A stretch of 64,000 nt of DNA from Sarcocystis neurona (GCA_000727475.1 KL647295.1:3219717-3283716); one strand, 5' to 3'. Positions 12,441 through 25,471 are shown, counted from the first letter of the stretch. Translations and numbers: made by a program. Notes: generated from the letters alone by a model not told the origin.

Positions 12441-15400
12441 ATGCATCTCTCACTCGCTTCCTCTTCCTCGGCAGGCAGGATCGCTACAACTTGTATGGTT
12501 CCTCACGGTAAAATGCGTGAGACCGAGGCATCTTGCTCCCAGAGGTCTGAACATCAACAGCAGCAACAGCGGCAGCAGCAGCAAAAGCTACGGCAGCAAC
12601 AGCTGCAGCAGCAGGAGTGGCAACACATAAGCGGGGCGCCTGAGCTTCCCTGCCTCCTAAAGCGTTCTTTTAGCTACAACCCACAACTCCTACAGACTGA
12701 TCAGGGGCAACACCAGCGTTTGCCGAGCGTGGACATTGCAATGAGTAAATCTTTACTTCCTCCCTCTAACACCTCCACGGGGTGTAAAGAGCAGGATGCA
12801 ACAGGTCGACAGTGGCCAGGTGCAAGCAGACGATCCGGTCCTTCTGCCATGCCGGTACAGCGAAGCGCCTCTGATCTTCCCCTATCTATGCTGCATGCCA
12901 GTGAAGCAGCACATATATATACTACTCCTCTGCCAACCACGGGAACGATGAATTCTTTGACAACAGCAGCAGTTCCGTATATTTCTTCCATCAAAACGGC
13001 AGTCCCCCCTGTTCACACGAGATCCAGTGCCTCAGCCGCGGTATCAGCAACTGTAGCAACAGCAACTACCGCAGCGGCAACATCAGCAGGAAACTCAATG
13101 ACGAGCACATCTCACGTCATGTCTTCCTCCTTGATTTCTCCCTCTGGCGAGCTGCCGTCGTCAGTAGGACCCAGTCTCTTGCTGGGGAGATCTGCATATC
13201 CTCGTGCTGTCACGGACAGTGAAAGTAGCAGTCTGTCTGGTACAGGTGCGCTCGGCAGAAGAATCTCCCAGCAGCAACTACACGAACATCACCAAGAGCA
13301 GCCGTATCAAAAGAAACCGCAGCAGGCAGCATGGGCGGGAATCTATGGGCTGGGTGCCGGTGGGGGGCCTGGCGTTCAAGCAAAAGCGATTGGCAAGGAA
13401 AAGAGACAGGATTTAAGCTCTCACTTAAAAAAGGAGCTTACTGGCGATGGCATAGACTTCCTTACCAGCAACTATGAGGCTCCGTACGAACACCAAGAAG
13501 TTACCCTTGGGAATTTTGCGGAAGACTGTGAAACATTCAAGGCGGCCAAACTGAAAGATGGACTGTTTATTGGAGACGACCTTGCAGCGACTAACGCTGA
13601 CTTCCTAATAATTAACAAAGTCACACACATCATCAACTGCAGCGGCCTGCAGACACCTGATGTTTTTGCTGGCACCGACATGAAGATGACATACTTGACC
13701 TTCAGCTGGCCTGAACGTGGCGCGGTGAGCCACGTGCCGAAATATACGACACAGCTCAGTAAATCCATAAGAAAAAGCAGCTTCTCGTTTTCAGGATACA
13801 CTCGGGCGAAATCGATGGTCCTTTTTAGCAGGTGTTGCCTCTGAAGTGGCGCCGTGAGGAGTCTCAGATGGGCGTACAAAAAAGGAGAGTGGAATAAATG
13901 TCAGTGTGCAACGATGTAGAGAGGTGCACAAATGCGGGTCCTTCTGCAGTCTTCTTCACATCGTGCGAGGACCTCGGACATACACGAGTGCACACAAATA
14001 AGCTCAGCGAGCACGAAGGTTTACAAGAACGAAGCATATCCATACAACTGTCTGTGTCTTGAACCAACAAGATAGTACCTCTGCGTACGTACACATGTGT
14101 ACCTCTATATTCACATGCCTGAACAAGCGCATTCATGTTACGTGGTTCGTGTGTATTGAACATCACTTCCCAGTGATAAACTCCTGATCACTGTCCTGGA
14201 GAGAGGTGGGCAGACCTTTAGTTAAGAAGCTGTCGTTCATTCTAGAGGAATATACCTACAAGTGGTCCAAAAGCATCATCCTTTTCAGATACTGATATCC
14301 AGGTACACATATTTTTATTTATGTGGGGGTATACTTTGCGAAAAGGTAACCAGACTGCTGCCTGCAGCAGCGTCCCTCCACCGGGTACGAACGCAATGCA
14401 TATCGGTGGCTCGTTCGGGGAAAACGACTGAGGAACACAAGTAGGTGCGTGTTGTATGCCCGATTAAGTCACTCCGGCGCCACCGCGACAAAGAATACTA
14501 TTGCAAGGAAGCGTCACCAGTTAGGAACGGCGTCGGCAGTAGAGCGTCTTAAAGTAACGTAGTTGGTGTCCCCGTGGTCCGCTTTCCCATTTTGGACAGA
14601 AGCCCGCGGTAGGAGATAAAGTCGAACGTAGAGAGACAATTGTATTCGTACGTACACACCCGAAAGGGTGCGAATCAGACTTTTAAGACGCACAATTGTA
14701 CAAAAATGCATATACATAGAATCGTCAGTGCACCGACGGGTACGTCACCATAGAAGAGTGGGTTGGTACGTGGAGAAAATGTCTCGCTCTTTGCTCTGCG
14801 TACCTCGGTCCTTTCTTCGCTTCTGAAACTCCCCGCATGTGACGTCGAAAAGGAGATTGCGACGGACGTGTTGCTGAACATCCGGCAATGTTTCTGTACA
14901 TGTGAATGCTCGTATGGACTGCGGAACACAGTTAAACTCCGGACAACAGAGACACGGGCCTTCATGAGTGCAAGTGATGTATCCATAAGAAGCAGATGGA
15001 GTAAAGGAATTGTAGACACAACGTTTTGCGCAGCTACATTGTCCTTCAAGATCGTCATCATTCGTGTTGCGTGATTTCTACACGCCTTTTTAGCCTACAT
15101 GAGGCTTGCAAGATTTTCAGATTGTCCTCGATGCAAGTGGGTGAAACGTGACGTCTACGGTACAGCAATGGGAATCTCTCTCCTGTACTGTCTCTGCATA
15201 TTACGAACGCGCCTATTTCGTTCATGAAGTTCTCCCGTACCTGTCGTTCGTCGTTGGACTCTGTTTTCCAGTTTGTAAGAAGCGTTTCCACTTTCTCGTG
15301 TATTGGTTTCTTGTCCAGCCGGTTTGCATAGCAGTCATTGTCTTTCCAGATTGCCAACAATCGTCCCTTGCAATCTCAATGCAACTGTGCAATGATCCGT

Positions 15401-17841
15401 CCACATTAGAGACTATGCTGTTATTTGTCTCTAATTCACCTCCCTTGGTCGCAGATGGTCTCTCTCCGGTCTATCGAAGAGGTATCTCGCTCCTCTCATG
15501 TGAATGCCTGGACAGCCTGCAGAGCATCCATACCAGCGATCTACAATTCCTTATCCTCCGTCTATCTCCGCATTCCTTGCATCCCTTGTCCAGTAGTGCT
15601 CTACTCACCTTCCGTTGTTCAGTGTTTGTTGCCTGTATAAATTTTGATGTACTTGCCTACAACCTCTAGTCTAGTGGTTTGCTGGCGGAGACTTCGATGC
15701 CCAGTTCCTCGGTGCACTCCTTCGTCCGTAACACTTTCTCTTCCTTTTGTTCACAGTAGACTGCCTAAAAATTGTATACACACGTATAATGTTCTTTTTG
15801 CACCTTCTTTTCTCCACTTGACATTGCATCGACAGTTCACCTTTCCTAGGACAAGTTTTTTTCTAACCTGTCTTTCACTTGTCTTCTGTCTTTGACTTGT
15901 CTGACTCCTTCACTTATTTTCAGACCATCCTTGACCGCGAGGACATAGCCATAAAGCAGATTTACAACTTTATCGAAGACAGCGTCGCACAAGGAGAAAG
16001 CTGTCTCGTCCACTCACAGAGGGGCCAATCGAGAGCTTGTGTTGCTCTCGTAGCCTACCTGATGCTAAAGTAATTTATTGCACATTAAGTTGTGTTCCAA
16101 AAGCAAATGCATAGCTTCCTTTCTTCCTAGTACATCACTTTCTCATAGCAAGCCTTCTTGAACAATGTATATTTTTCAAGTTATTTCCGATAGTACCAGC
16201 TTGGACCATGTTTCGAGTAGTTTCAGGCAAGCAGGCTGGTTTTTTTCAAAACGTGGACATCAACCTGTCACCGTCAGTGAATTAGACAATTCGTTCCCGC
16301 TTCCTGGACAAAAAGTGTCAACCCGGGCTACCGCTACGCCGTGGCCTCAACAGTGGAGGTAGAGCGACTTTGTGAAGAAAGCGTACGCTCTCAGCACACT
16401 TCGTCTCTCCACAATCGACGCGTGCAAGCATACGTGTGTATAAGCACTCACTTCCGTGGTCATGTGGAGATCGGCAGGCGCGAAGCCCCTGCTACCACAG
16501 ACACCATAGAATGGGCCTGTTCTACTATGCTGCGTTGAAGCTGTCAGTATATACGTGCAGTGGGATTAGAATCCCCCAGTCTTACCAGATGATGTGTATG
16601 AAGGGGGTCAACAAAAAATTGTCTTGCGCAAACTGTGCACCCCTCTGTGTCGGGGGAGCTTGTGATCCATACGGAGTATTGCTAAGTGTACGTATGCGTA
16701 TACATATATATATATAACGAGAAGGAGACCCAAAGTACACGCATGCGTGGGAGTTTTGACTTCTCCTAGAAAGAATCCTGCAGCAGCCTCCTGAAGAACA
16801 TACGGTGCGTTCTGCAGATATTCGTGGAGTCTAACGAAAGCCAAAGAGTTCATTTCTCATCGACATCAGGAAATGAAAATTGCGCCTGAATACGAGATGC
16901 AGCTGCAGCAGTTCGAGCAGCGACTCACACATGAAAAAGGAGTAGCGCTATCGAAGGAGTGGACTTGTAAGCCTACAAGTAATTTCCCCACGTTATTTCT
17001 ACGGATCTACACAGAGCGTTTTGGGGAGACTAGCAGCCGGGTAGAGTTTGTAAGGGGGTGCATACTGTGAAGGTACTGTCCCGTCTGCTCCTTGATTGCA
17101 CTGGCGTACCCCTCTGCAGCAGTCGTCCTTGTGCACCATAATAGCAAAGCCCGCGACTTCCGTATTCATCGTGCAGACGAGTATCCTTGGAAGTGTACGT
17201 GAAAAGACTTCGGAAACTTTTCCCTATTTCCTCCTGCATAGGCATCTGTGTGTGTTTACGCACGAGTTCTGAGTATAATGTTGCCCATTCACGCACACAT
17301 AAGTATGTGGTTTCAATGGGATTTCCTTTTACACAAACGTATAGATATAACATATGCAGGTACATACCAGTGTAAGACACATACTTGTGGTACGGTATCG
17401 TCCATTAGAAGAGGATAACGGGCATGACTGTTCCCCTGTAGGCACACAAATGCGTATCTATCAATATGTATGGATATACCAGTGTGGATGTATCGACAGA
17501 TACTTGTGGTACGGCATCGCCCATTGAAGTAGCCTAAAGGGTGTGATTGTTTTTCTGTAGGCTTGACGTCCTCTTCAAAGAACAAATACCAGGGAGAGGA
17601 GGAAACGTCGGATGAATATTTAGTAACAAATACTTTTTTGAACTCGCTAACTTCGACGCTGCCAACAGTGAATTCTGTCTTCTTTGGCTGCGCGGATGGC
17701 ACCGCTATGGGCAGAAGTCGCAGCGCCTGTTGGCCGGGCGCGCTCGACGGTGAGGGCTTACGAGCAGCGGCTACCCGTGCAGCAGCAAGAAACAGAAAAG
17801 GCAGTGAAAAGGCCCAGCCGGTTACAGACCGATATGCATAA
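12441..17841 (+). CDS. Dual-specificity phosphatase-like protein, predicted pseudophosphatase (619 aa)
   Basis: Four exons (12441-13724, 15924-16069, 16818-16966, 17561-17841) join in phase 0, 2, 1, giving exactly 620 codons with stop. The ATG lies in GTCACCATGC. Residues 1 to about 330 are low-complexity, with a Gln tract at about 37-61 and Ser/Thr/Ala-rich DNA-encoded filler. The DSP fold follows: GLFIGDDLAATNADFL, NKVTHIINCSGLQTPDVF and YLTFSWPERGA across the first junction, then the P-loop LVHSQRGQSRACVALVAYLM, WSLTKAKEFISHRH, an acidic/Gln helix, and a conserved-looking tail TNTFLNSL. In active enzymes the P-loop reads HCxxxxxR. Here the Cys nucleophile is Ser (codon 16014-16016), so phosphatase activity is not expected. 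A substrate-binding or scaffold role like STYX is inferred. Introns are 2199, 748 and 594 bases. The family call is firm; the exact N-terminus is less so. Confidence 0.85.
12551..12622 (+). repeat. Coding CAG/CAA tract (polyglutamine)
   Basis: An interrupted CAG/CAA run inside exon 1 of the phosphatase-like gene, read as Gln-rich sequence (HQQQQQRQQQQKLRQQQ). In-frame CAG tracts are a known feature of coccidian, especially Eimeria, proteins. Confidence 0.9.
17381..17560 (+). repeat. 119-bp-period duplication carrying a 3' splice site
   Basis: About 61 bases (17381-17441), beginning ATACTTGTGGTACGGTATCG and ending CTGTAGGC, recur at 17500-17560. The second copy supplies the TTTTTCTGTAG acceptor of the last phosphatase-like exon. 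The first copy keeps a weaker CCCCTGTAG acceptor. Confidence 0.85.
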
Positions 17842-18460
17842 AACTGTGTGCTTAAGTGGAAATTTTTGTGCATACGTAGCTCAATGTATTCACGTGCATG
17901 TAAATATGTACACGAGACAGACACCGTGAGAGAGGCGGTCAGATACAGAGCGACAGTGGCAAGGTGTACTTATTACCAGTAAGGCTTAGCTATTACCAGG
18001 GATGTCGTGAGAGTAAATATTTAAAGGCAAACACGCATATATACAGCTATCCACCTGTGACACAGGTTTGACTGCCCTCTCTCACTCTCTCTCTATATAT
18101 ACGCGTGTATGGACAACTATTTGAACAGATCTCTAGAGATGACCTCGGTCTTCCCGAACCTTTCTCTCGATAGCGACAAACATTCATAAAATATGCGGGT
18201 CACGTGCCACCTATGTAGATAGTCGTCCTGCAGTAAAGATGCACTTCTGTGGTCCTTTCTTTTGCTCAAAAGTAAAAACCGTCTCTGTGGAAAAGTAGGC
18301 ATAGTCGCTGGCACGCTGGAGGCGGATACACTTGTAATTCAAACACACAGATACGCACCGCCACACTCAAAGACGTCCCCACGTACATAATTATTACCAG
18401 TCCACGACGATGTGAAGGCCTGCACATGGTCAGAAACATCTACGTAGACACATCGCTTCG

Positions 18461-18499
<39 letters not shown>

Positions 18500-19540
18500 G
18501 CGCGTAATTATATATCTGCCTGAAACATATATTGATATCTGTATATGTACCACTCCGTTTCTTGACGTCACATGGCTACGGCATTTTTCAAGTCCTGCAG
18601 GGAGTCAAAAAAAATTTCTTCCCCTTCTACGTGTCTGTAGCTCGTCTCTGTACTCCTCTCTCTGTGGTTCGCTTCACAAGCCATACGAGTGTACCCGCAC
18701 ACGTATAATTGACGCACATACGTCAATTTATATGGATGTATGCACCATCACAATAGAAGCCTATACACACGGTAGTAGCATACAGTCATAAGTAGTCGCA
18801 CATATTCCTATATGCATAGATGTAGGGAATAAGGAACAAATGAATGAACAGATACATATCCTCACGTGTGTGTACATATACATATATATATATATATATC
18901 TGTATATAGATATACGCACACATACGCACACACAAACAGTCGTAGTACAGACACACACATGTTTGAACACAAGTACATATATACATATATACATACAGAA
19001 ACAATCGTATACACAGATATATGAATGCATGTATGTATTTGCGTACATATATATATATATATATACACCACTACACAGAGATATCACACATTCACACCCA
19101 GCCACTTATATATGCAGATACGGACGCGTACGTATACGTATACACATCTATCTACACAAGTACAATTGTATACAGAGGTTCAGACACGTAGTCACGTACG
19201 TGTCTCCACAGGACTGCGGATGGTTTCGTTTGTGTACACGAGCACTTGTCCCTGCGCACAGACGTCTACCTGTATATATGTATACATATCCATATACAAA
19301 CATTCGTATATACAGATAGGTAGAGACGCAGAATCCCAAGGGTCTGCAAAAGCGAGGAGGTCGGTACACATATACTCTACACGTGTTCGGTTATACACGT
19401 AGAGGCAAACAACGCCACATCCAGAGAGACGGATATCTCAGCGTCTCGCCAAAAACAGGTCACCTCTTCCCGCGTGTAACCGTCTATATACACCCACAGA
19501 AGCACCAATTCATGAGAATCTCTGCACTTCTTTTGCTCAG
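17842..19540. repeat. Spacer rich in TA, CT and CA microsatellites
   Basis: A (CT)n then (TA)n run lies at 18463-18500. TATATA/ACACAC blocks lie at 18866-18990 and 19042-19080. ORFs here read as Tyr/Ile/Thr/His repeats. No gene is supported. Confidence 0.75.
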
Positions 19541-20570
19541 AGAAACCGTCGAGGAGGAGGTTGCGATGGATGGGCGAAGAAGCCCTGACGGTTCCGGCTA
19601 TGAGGAAACCGGCAACGGAGCAGTCTTCCGCTTCGAACAGAGGCGTGAAAGGAAGGCCGTCTATTCTGAAGGTAGTACTTCACTCATTTTACAGGTTTTT
19701 GCCGCATCTGTCCTTCTCTGCACCTGGTAAATTGGTAGGAATTCTTCTTCCTCCGCCGCTGTGCTGTGCAGTTGTCTGCAGTAGCACCAGCACTTCACTC
19801 ATATGTAACCAGGAGTCTGCAGTCTTTTTGCACTTTTTCTACGTCACACCGCCGTGTCGATTTCCACGTAGAGACCCGCACTCCTGGGTATCACTTTGTG
19901 CGCGGTCAATTGCCTGTGCACACGGACACGCGTGCCTGCAGGAAGATCTCGACATACGTATACATATGAATATACATACAAATATTCAACCTTTTTGCAT
20001 TACGTAGTTATGCCTCCCTCCCTCTCTCCCTATATATATATATATACATATGTATATATATATATGCGTGTACATACGTATCCACTGTGGACGTTTGAAC
20101 GTACACGTGCATATATACATGCATACGTACGCACGTTACAGGCATGTATGTCACGTTTAGTTGTCTACTGATATACACACATCATACGCATATTTATACA
20201 TGTATGATTGACCTGCCTTTATATGGGTGTTTGTTTGAAAGGTCTGTGTGTTCATGAAGGACTGGGTATATCCGCGCGTGGAATTTGTCGGACGCAGAAG
20301 CACAGAGGAAGTCACGCAGATAGAAAAGAAGAGAGCAAAATACGAATGTATCGGCTTTTGTATCCTTGCAGTCACCGTAGATATATGTATATACGTAGAC
20401 AGCGTGCTATGTCTCTGCGGCGCTTCGTCACCTGAGTAACCTGCTAAGGTGAAATTCTTTGTTGTTGTCTAAACCTTGTCTTATTTTTGCAGGTCACACG
20501 GGTAAGAAGGGAAAAGGATGAAGACACAGAAGCCTACATCGATGAAGAATCGTCTTCCCTCAACTCCCAG
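19541..20570 (+). CDS. Candidate exons of an unidentified plus-strand gene
   Basis: Three exon-like segments were seen. 19541-19670 is flanked by TTTTGCTCAG and AAG|GTAGTA and includes EEALTVPAMRKPATEQSSAS. About 20227-20387 includes DWVYPRVEFVGRRSTEEVTQ. The third begins at 20492 after TTATTTTTGCAG and includes VTRVRREKDEDTEAYIDEES. Phase 0 fits the first to second and second to third joins. The third exon runs directly into a (CA)n array (20574-20637), and no convincing donor was found. An acidic alternative frame exists in the first exon. Function is not recognised; start and end are unknown. Confidence 0.3.
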
Positions 20571-20573
20571 GCG

Positions 20574-20637
20574 CACACACACACACACACACACACGCAC
20601 ACACAAATACACAAACACACACACACACACACACACT
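20574..20637. repeat. (CA)n microsatellite adjoining a coding-like segment
   Basis: ACACAC array with a few interruptions. It stays open in the frame of the preceding candidate exon, where it would give Thr-His repeats. Confidence 0.9.
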
Positions 20638-21924
20638 CCTCAAGCATACGTACACATATATACATATATATATATAGTTAAGTCTGAATACCGACCTCCA
20701 GACATACGTCTCTCTGTGTGGACGTGGAGAGCTATAGGACGGGGTTCACACTATGAACACCCCAATAATATTCTCAACAAGTTTACGTAGAGTCAGCTAC
20801 TTGATGGACGGCACACATCCTCCTTGTTCCAGCTCCCACGCCTTCTTCCTGCATCTTGCACACCGTCCCCCCAAGTCCTCTCCACGTCCAGAAGGTGGAG
20901 AAGGCCCGCACTTTTAAACAAAAAACGAGAACGCCGGCCGCAAACGCAGTTGATCTGTACGTACACGCCGGGTTGTGCAGAGGCGATCCACGTGCTGGTG
21001 GTTAGATTTAAACCTGCAGACGCGTCAGACGGCTCAAATTGCACCTGCGTATATCGAAGGACTACCTGCGTCCACACGCGCATTCCCCTGCCCACTGCCA
21101 CATATATATAGATGGACATAGTGAGACAAACAGACAGAGAGATACGGACGAGGCAAGGACGCTTGACCGAGAACGGTCAAAAGTGCTGGACTTCATAAAA
21201 TAGGAATGTACGGATGCGCACGAATCTCGGCGGTGCGCGTGTGTATCTCTGTGTGTCCCTGCATTTGTTTGATTTATCCATCTGCTCGCTCATGCGCAAA
21301 TTGCTGCTGCCACTCTTTTTTCCTCAGCCACAGGGACAGCTGCAGCTGTTTTTGTCCTATCCGTGCCTCCCTCCTATGTATACATATATAAGGACACATA
21401 TATATATATATGAATATACGTAGATATAGTTATGCACACACATATATATGTATAAATATGCCTCTGATAATACAACGGCGTGCGCCACTGCAGGCACTTC
21501 CGTTTACTATAGTCGAAGCGTTCTTTTATGAAGATAGCAGAGATGAGTTTTGCTCCTCTCTTGCTCGCGTATCTTTGACGAGGCTTTCACCTGCTATCAT
21601 ACCTCTTCGCCACAGCTATATTAGTTCCTCTTTTCCCGCATGCGCCAATGTCCACACGTATCCATGACCCTTCACGTAGATCTACAAATCCGCACATACA
21701 TATATGCGTATACTCGAACACGTACGTATGTGAGTGCATATATGTACATAGATACAAATGTGTGTACATATATATATATATATAGGTACGTTTTTACGTA
21801 GGTTTTCTCCAGTCTCTCTCTGTCTCTCTCTGCGTGTAGTTCTCGCCGAGTCCTTCAACCATGCGGTACACGTTGATATTTAGACACAAGTCATACTCTG
21901 CCCCGTGGGTGTTTCTCTGAAAAC

Positions 21925-22143
21925 TTACAACTGAACGGCCGCAATTCTTTGAACCACGCGCTGGTGCCACTGCAGGAGGGGAAGACTTCGAAGCTTATCT
22001 CTGATACACCAATACAAGGTAGAGCGACACCTCCCGCTCATATGCGCCTTTCCCCTATCAACCTCCGTTCCACAAAAAAATTTCACTCGAGTTTCTACTC
22101 CTAATAAAGAGCAGGGCATGTTAGCTTCTCGTTCGTACTCCAT
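21925..22143 (-). CDS. Small hypothetical ORF (72 aa)
   Basis: ATG-initiated minus-strand frame beginning MEYEREANMPCSLLGVETRV, of mixed composition. There are no splice signals, homology or neighbour support. On the plus strand, 21450-21667 holds another short open frame (MPLIIQRRAPLQALPFTIVE) with equal lack of support. Confidence 0.2.
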   Translation of the reverse strand: MEYEREANMPCSLLGVETRVKFFCGTEVDRGKAHMSGRCRSTLYWCIRDKLRSLPLLQWHQRVVQRIAAVQL

Positions 22144-22411
22144 AAAAAAGCCGTTCCATACGCTTGCGCTCTGTCTGTGGCCGTCACACGCAGACGGACA
22201 AGGGAAACCCCCATTACATGTGCGCAGGGATACTTTTCGACCTCTCTACAGACAAGTTATACTTTAGATATATATACAGTCATGCTCTTTTCGCCTTTTT
22301 TTCTCGTACAAGGTACCGCGGAATCACGTCATAAATGTCGAGATTATCGACTAGATACAGAGATAGAAAGACAGACAGATAAAAAGAAATCGATAGATAA
22401 AGGGCCCTGTC

Positions 22412-22690
22412 GCCTCCTGTAGTGTGCAAAACTTCTCTATTCCTTTGCAAGGGCTGCCGCTGCTGCTGGTCCTGCCCCAAGTTTTCTTCTTTTTCGCTGC
22501 TGCTGCTGCTGCGCCTCCTGTAGTGTACAACACTTCTCTTTTTCTTCGCAAGGGCTTCCGCTGCTGCTGGTCCTGCTGCAAGTTCCCTTCCTCGTTGCTG
22601 CTACTGCTGCGCCTCCTGCAGTGTGCAAAACTTGTCTTTCTCTTCGCAAAGGCTGTCGCAGCTGCCGGTCCGGCTGCACCTTCCCTTCTT
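22412..22690 (-). repeat. Minisatellite, about 100-bp unit, three copies
   Basis: Units begin GCCTCCTGTAGTGTGCAAAA at 22412, 22513 and 22611 (spacings 101 and 98 bases), each followed by TTCGCAAGGGCT and a GCTGCTGCTG stretch. Read on the minus strand each unit is open and gives a repeated peptide (QQQRQPLRRERQVLHTAGGA-like). Because the spacings are not multiples of three, the copies fall in different frames. Confidence 0.85.
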
Positions 22691-22939
22691 CACTGCTGCT
22701 ACCGCTGCTAGGTTTTCCGCTGTCGCCTGCGCTTGGGTCGAGCTGGTGCTGCTGTGTCTTCGTGCCACTGTGCTGCTGCTGTTGATTTTTACAGGCGCCG
22801 CGTCGGATGTTGCAGAGAGAGCGCCGCAGCAATTCATCAGAAGTGACAGGGCTGCAGCAACAGCAGGTATAATTACCAGCACTTCTGGTGGACGTGTGTG
22901 ACGACGCTGTAGGCGTACTGATGAAACTATACGCATACG

Positions 22940-23740
22940 TGTCTCTGTTTGTGTGTGGGCGTGTGTCTTGTGGGTACATTTATGTGCTGAATTGGTAAAC
23001 TTCCTCGTAAACGTATAACTCTTTGTATCTGTTTGTGGGTGGACGAGTGAGTATACGTCGTGAATCGATAGGCATACCTATATCTCTTTTCTGTGTCTGG
23101 GTGTCTGTTAGTGTGGATATATGTGAGAATAAGTGGGGAATCACTAGGCATATTCCTGAACATATAAATATGTATATGTGTGTGGGTGTGCGTGTGTACG
23201 TGGGTGTATCTGGTGGTTCCGCAGACAAATGAATAATACTATAGACGTATATACGCATATGTGTGTGTGTGCGTGTTTGTGTCCGTCTACATGGGAACAT
23301 GTGTTGGGTTAATGTGAATACTCCTGAACATACAGACATGGGTGCGTGTTGGTGGGTAGGTGTGGTGAATCCGTAGGTATACTGATGAAAATATAGACGT
23401 GTGTGTGCGTGCGTATAGGTGGGTGTACCTGGTGGATTTATTCGCATATTCCTGAGCAAACAGACATGTGTATGTCTGTGTAGATGTGTGTGTGGGTATA
23501 CTTGGGTATATGCTGCGGATCTGTAGCCATATTCCTGAACACATAAATGTGTGTATGTGTGTGTGTAGGTGGGTATATCTGCTGGATCCGTAGGTGCACG
23601 AATGATTACATAGACGTACAATATATGCGTGTGTGTGTTTGAGTCTAGGTCGGTGTATGTGGCGGGTTCGTATGGGTTTTCCTGAGCACATAGACGTGTG
23701 TGGGTGGGTGTACATATGCGGAGGGACGTGATGTAGGGGA
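22940..23740. repeat. Degenerate TG-rich minisatellite
   Basis: A unit of roughly 60-80 bases recurs about ten times. Hallmarks are CATATTCCTGAACATATA and GTGGGTGTATCTGGTGGATC, separated by TGTGTGTG spacers (for example near 23150, 23318, 23446, 23528 and 23675). It produces a 327-codon Thr/His/Tyr-rich ORF on the minus strand, which is taken to be a repeat product. Confidence 0.8.
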
Positions 23741-24179
23741 CCTGCACGCGCACCTCTGTTGGAGAAGGACAACTTTTGTTTCCCGTTGCAGCGTCGGGTT
23801 GATCTCTTCTGTCTTTGATCGAAAGGCACGGTTTTTCTTTTTTTCTTCGGTGGAAGTGCTTTCCATGAGAAAAAAAAGGAAGAAGGCGCAACAGCCGTCC
23901 GTCTCTGCTGCATGTCCCCGGAGAAGAAATCTCTTCCTCTGTACACTTCCTGAGGTGCGACACGTCAATTTCTTCCTTTCTCTGTCTCTCTGTCTACGTG
24001 CCTGCCCCTCTACTTTTGCTTGAGTGATTGTCAACCTGTATAAATACGTGTGCCTATGGATGATAAAGACGAGGGAGTAGGAAGAAAAAAGTCAGGAGTT
24101 TAGAGGAATTAACTCAGATGAATTTTTTCGACGTTCACATATTTCCTTTAATTGCAGCGGCACGTCCTTCCACACTTGT

Positions 24180-25420
24180 ACATACGCATACATGCATATG
24201 TGGCCACATATGTGCCTACTGTTTCACCACATATATATATATATATATATATATAGTCAATATGCCTGCTGCTCCAGCATATATATGCACGTTCGTTCCA
24301 TCAGATGAGAATCTATTTATGTATATACAAAGATGTACGTGTATACGTATATGTGTATGCGTAAACATATATATGTATTCCTACATATATGTATATATAT
24401 ATACGTATATGTCTAGACGTTTATAAAGATTTCTACTGTTCTTTCACATACACAAATATATATCTGTATATATGTATTAATAGAGCTATCCTTTCGACCC
24501 ACACGTACATACACATGTCTACGCGTTTACAAATATGTCCATATGAAGGCACCTATTGATGCATCACACAAACCTACATGTGCTGACTCATTTCCACATA
24601 TATCTACAAACTTTCATACGTACATACGTACGTACATATATACGTAAATACATATATAGACACACATGCGCCAATACGTCCACGAGGATGCGCACTCCTC
24701 TAATACATGTTTCCAAATATATCGAGGCACACATATATATGACTATATTTCTGTGAGGGTCTGTATCGTTCTATTATATGTACATATGTAGACACGCACA
24801 CACACACACACATATGTCTAGATGTTTGTGAGTATGTCCACTGTTCCACCACATACATGTCTACAAGGTTATGAGTATTATCTCATCATATATACATGTA
24901 GACATACACACACATATACACACACATAGACACACATCTCTACATATATATATATATATATATGAAAATGTCTACTTCCCCACCGTACACATACAGGTAT
25001 ACACACACGTAGGTATGTGTATATATTTATTAATGTGTCCGCTTGCCCATCTGCAATACAAGGTATACATTTCATATGTATAAAAAGTCCTGGCAAAGCT
25101 TTGGCTACATGCAAAGATATATGCGTACAAACATTTCTACCTCATTTCTTCTATGTGTATGTATGCAAAACAGATAGCGTCTTTGTACCTACACACGCGT
25201 GTATGTATATATATATACATATATATGTACTGGCATGTATAGATGTATATATGCAGATAAAGTCAATGTACCTACACATACACAGGTGTATGCGTGTATG
25301 CAGACGTGACCGACCTGATGCTTCACATAGATCTACCTGTCTCTAAAGGTGTATATTTACACAAATAAATACATATATATGTCATTGGAGTAGTTTCTCA
25401 ACGCCTTCTATTGTCGAAGA
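24180..25420. repeat. TA/CATA microsatellite block
   Basis: Repeated TATATA, ACATAC and CACACA stretches with (TA)n cores at about 24231-24256 and 24943-24962. No reading frame other than Tyr/Ile/His/Thr repeats. Confidence 0.85.
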
Positions 25421-25471
25421 ACGGCGGATAAATTCGCTTCTTCCATGTCCGCTTTTTTAAATACCACGCAG

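Noticed and set aside
14675..15669. ORFs of 100-173 codons on both strands inside intron 1 of the phosphatase-like gene
   Set aside because: They lie within a spliced-out region between two exons of one conserved domain; no splice chain or homology of their own.
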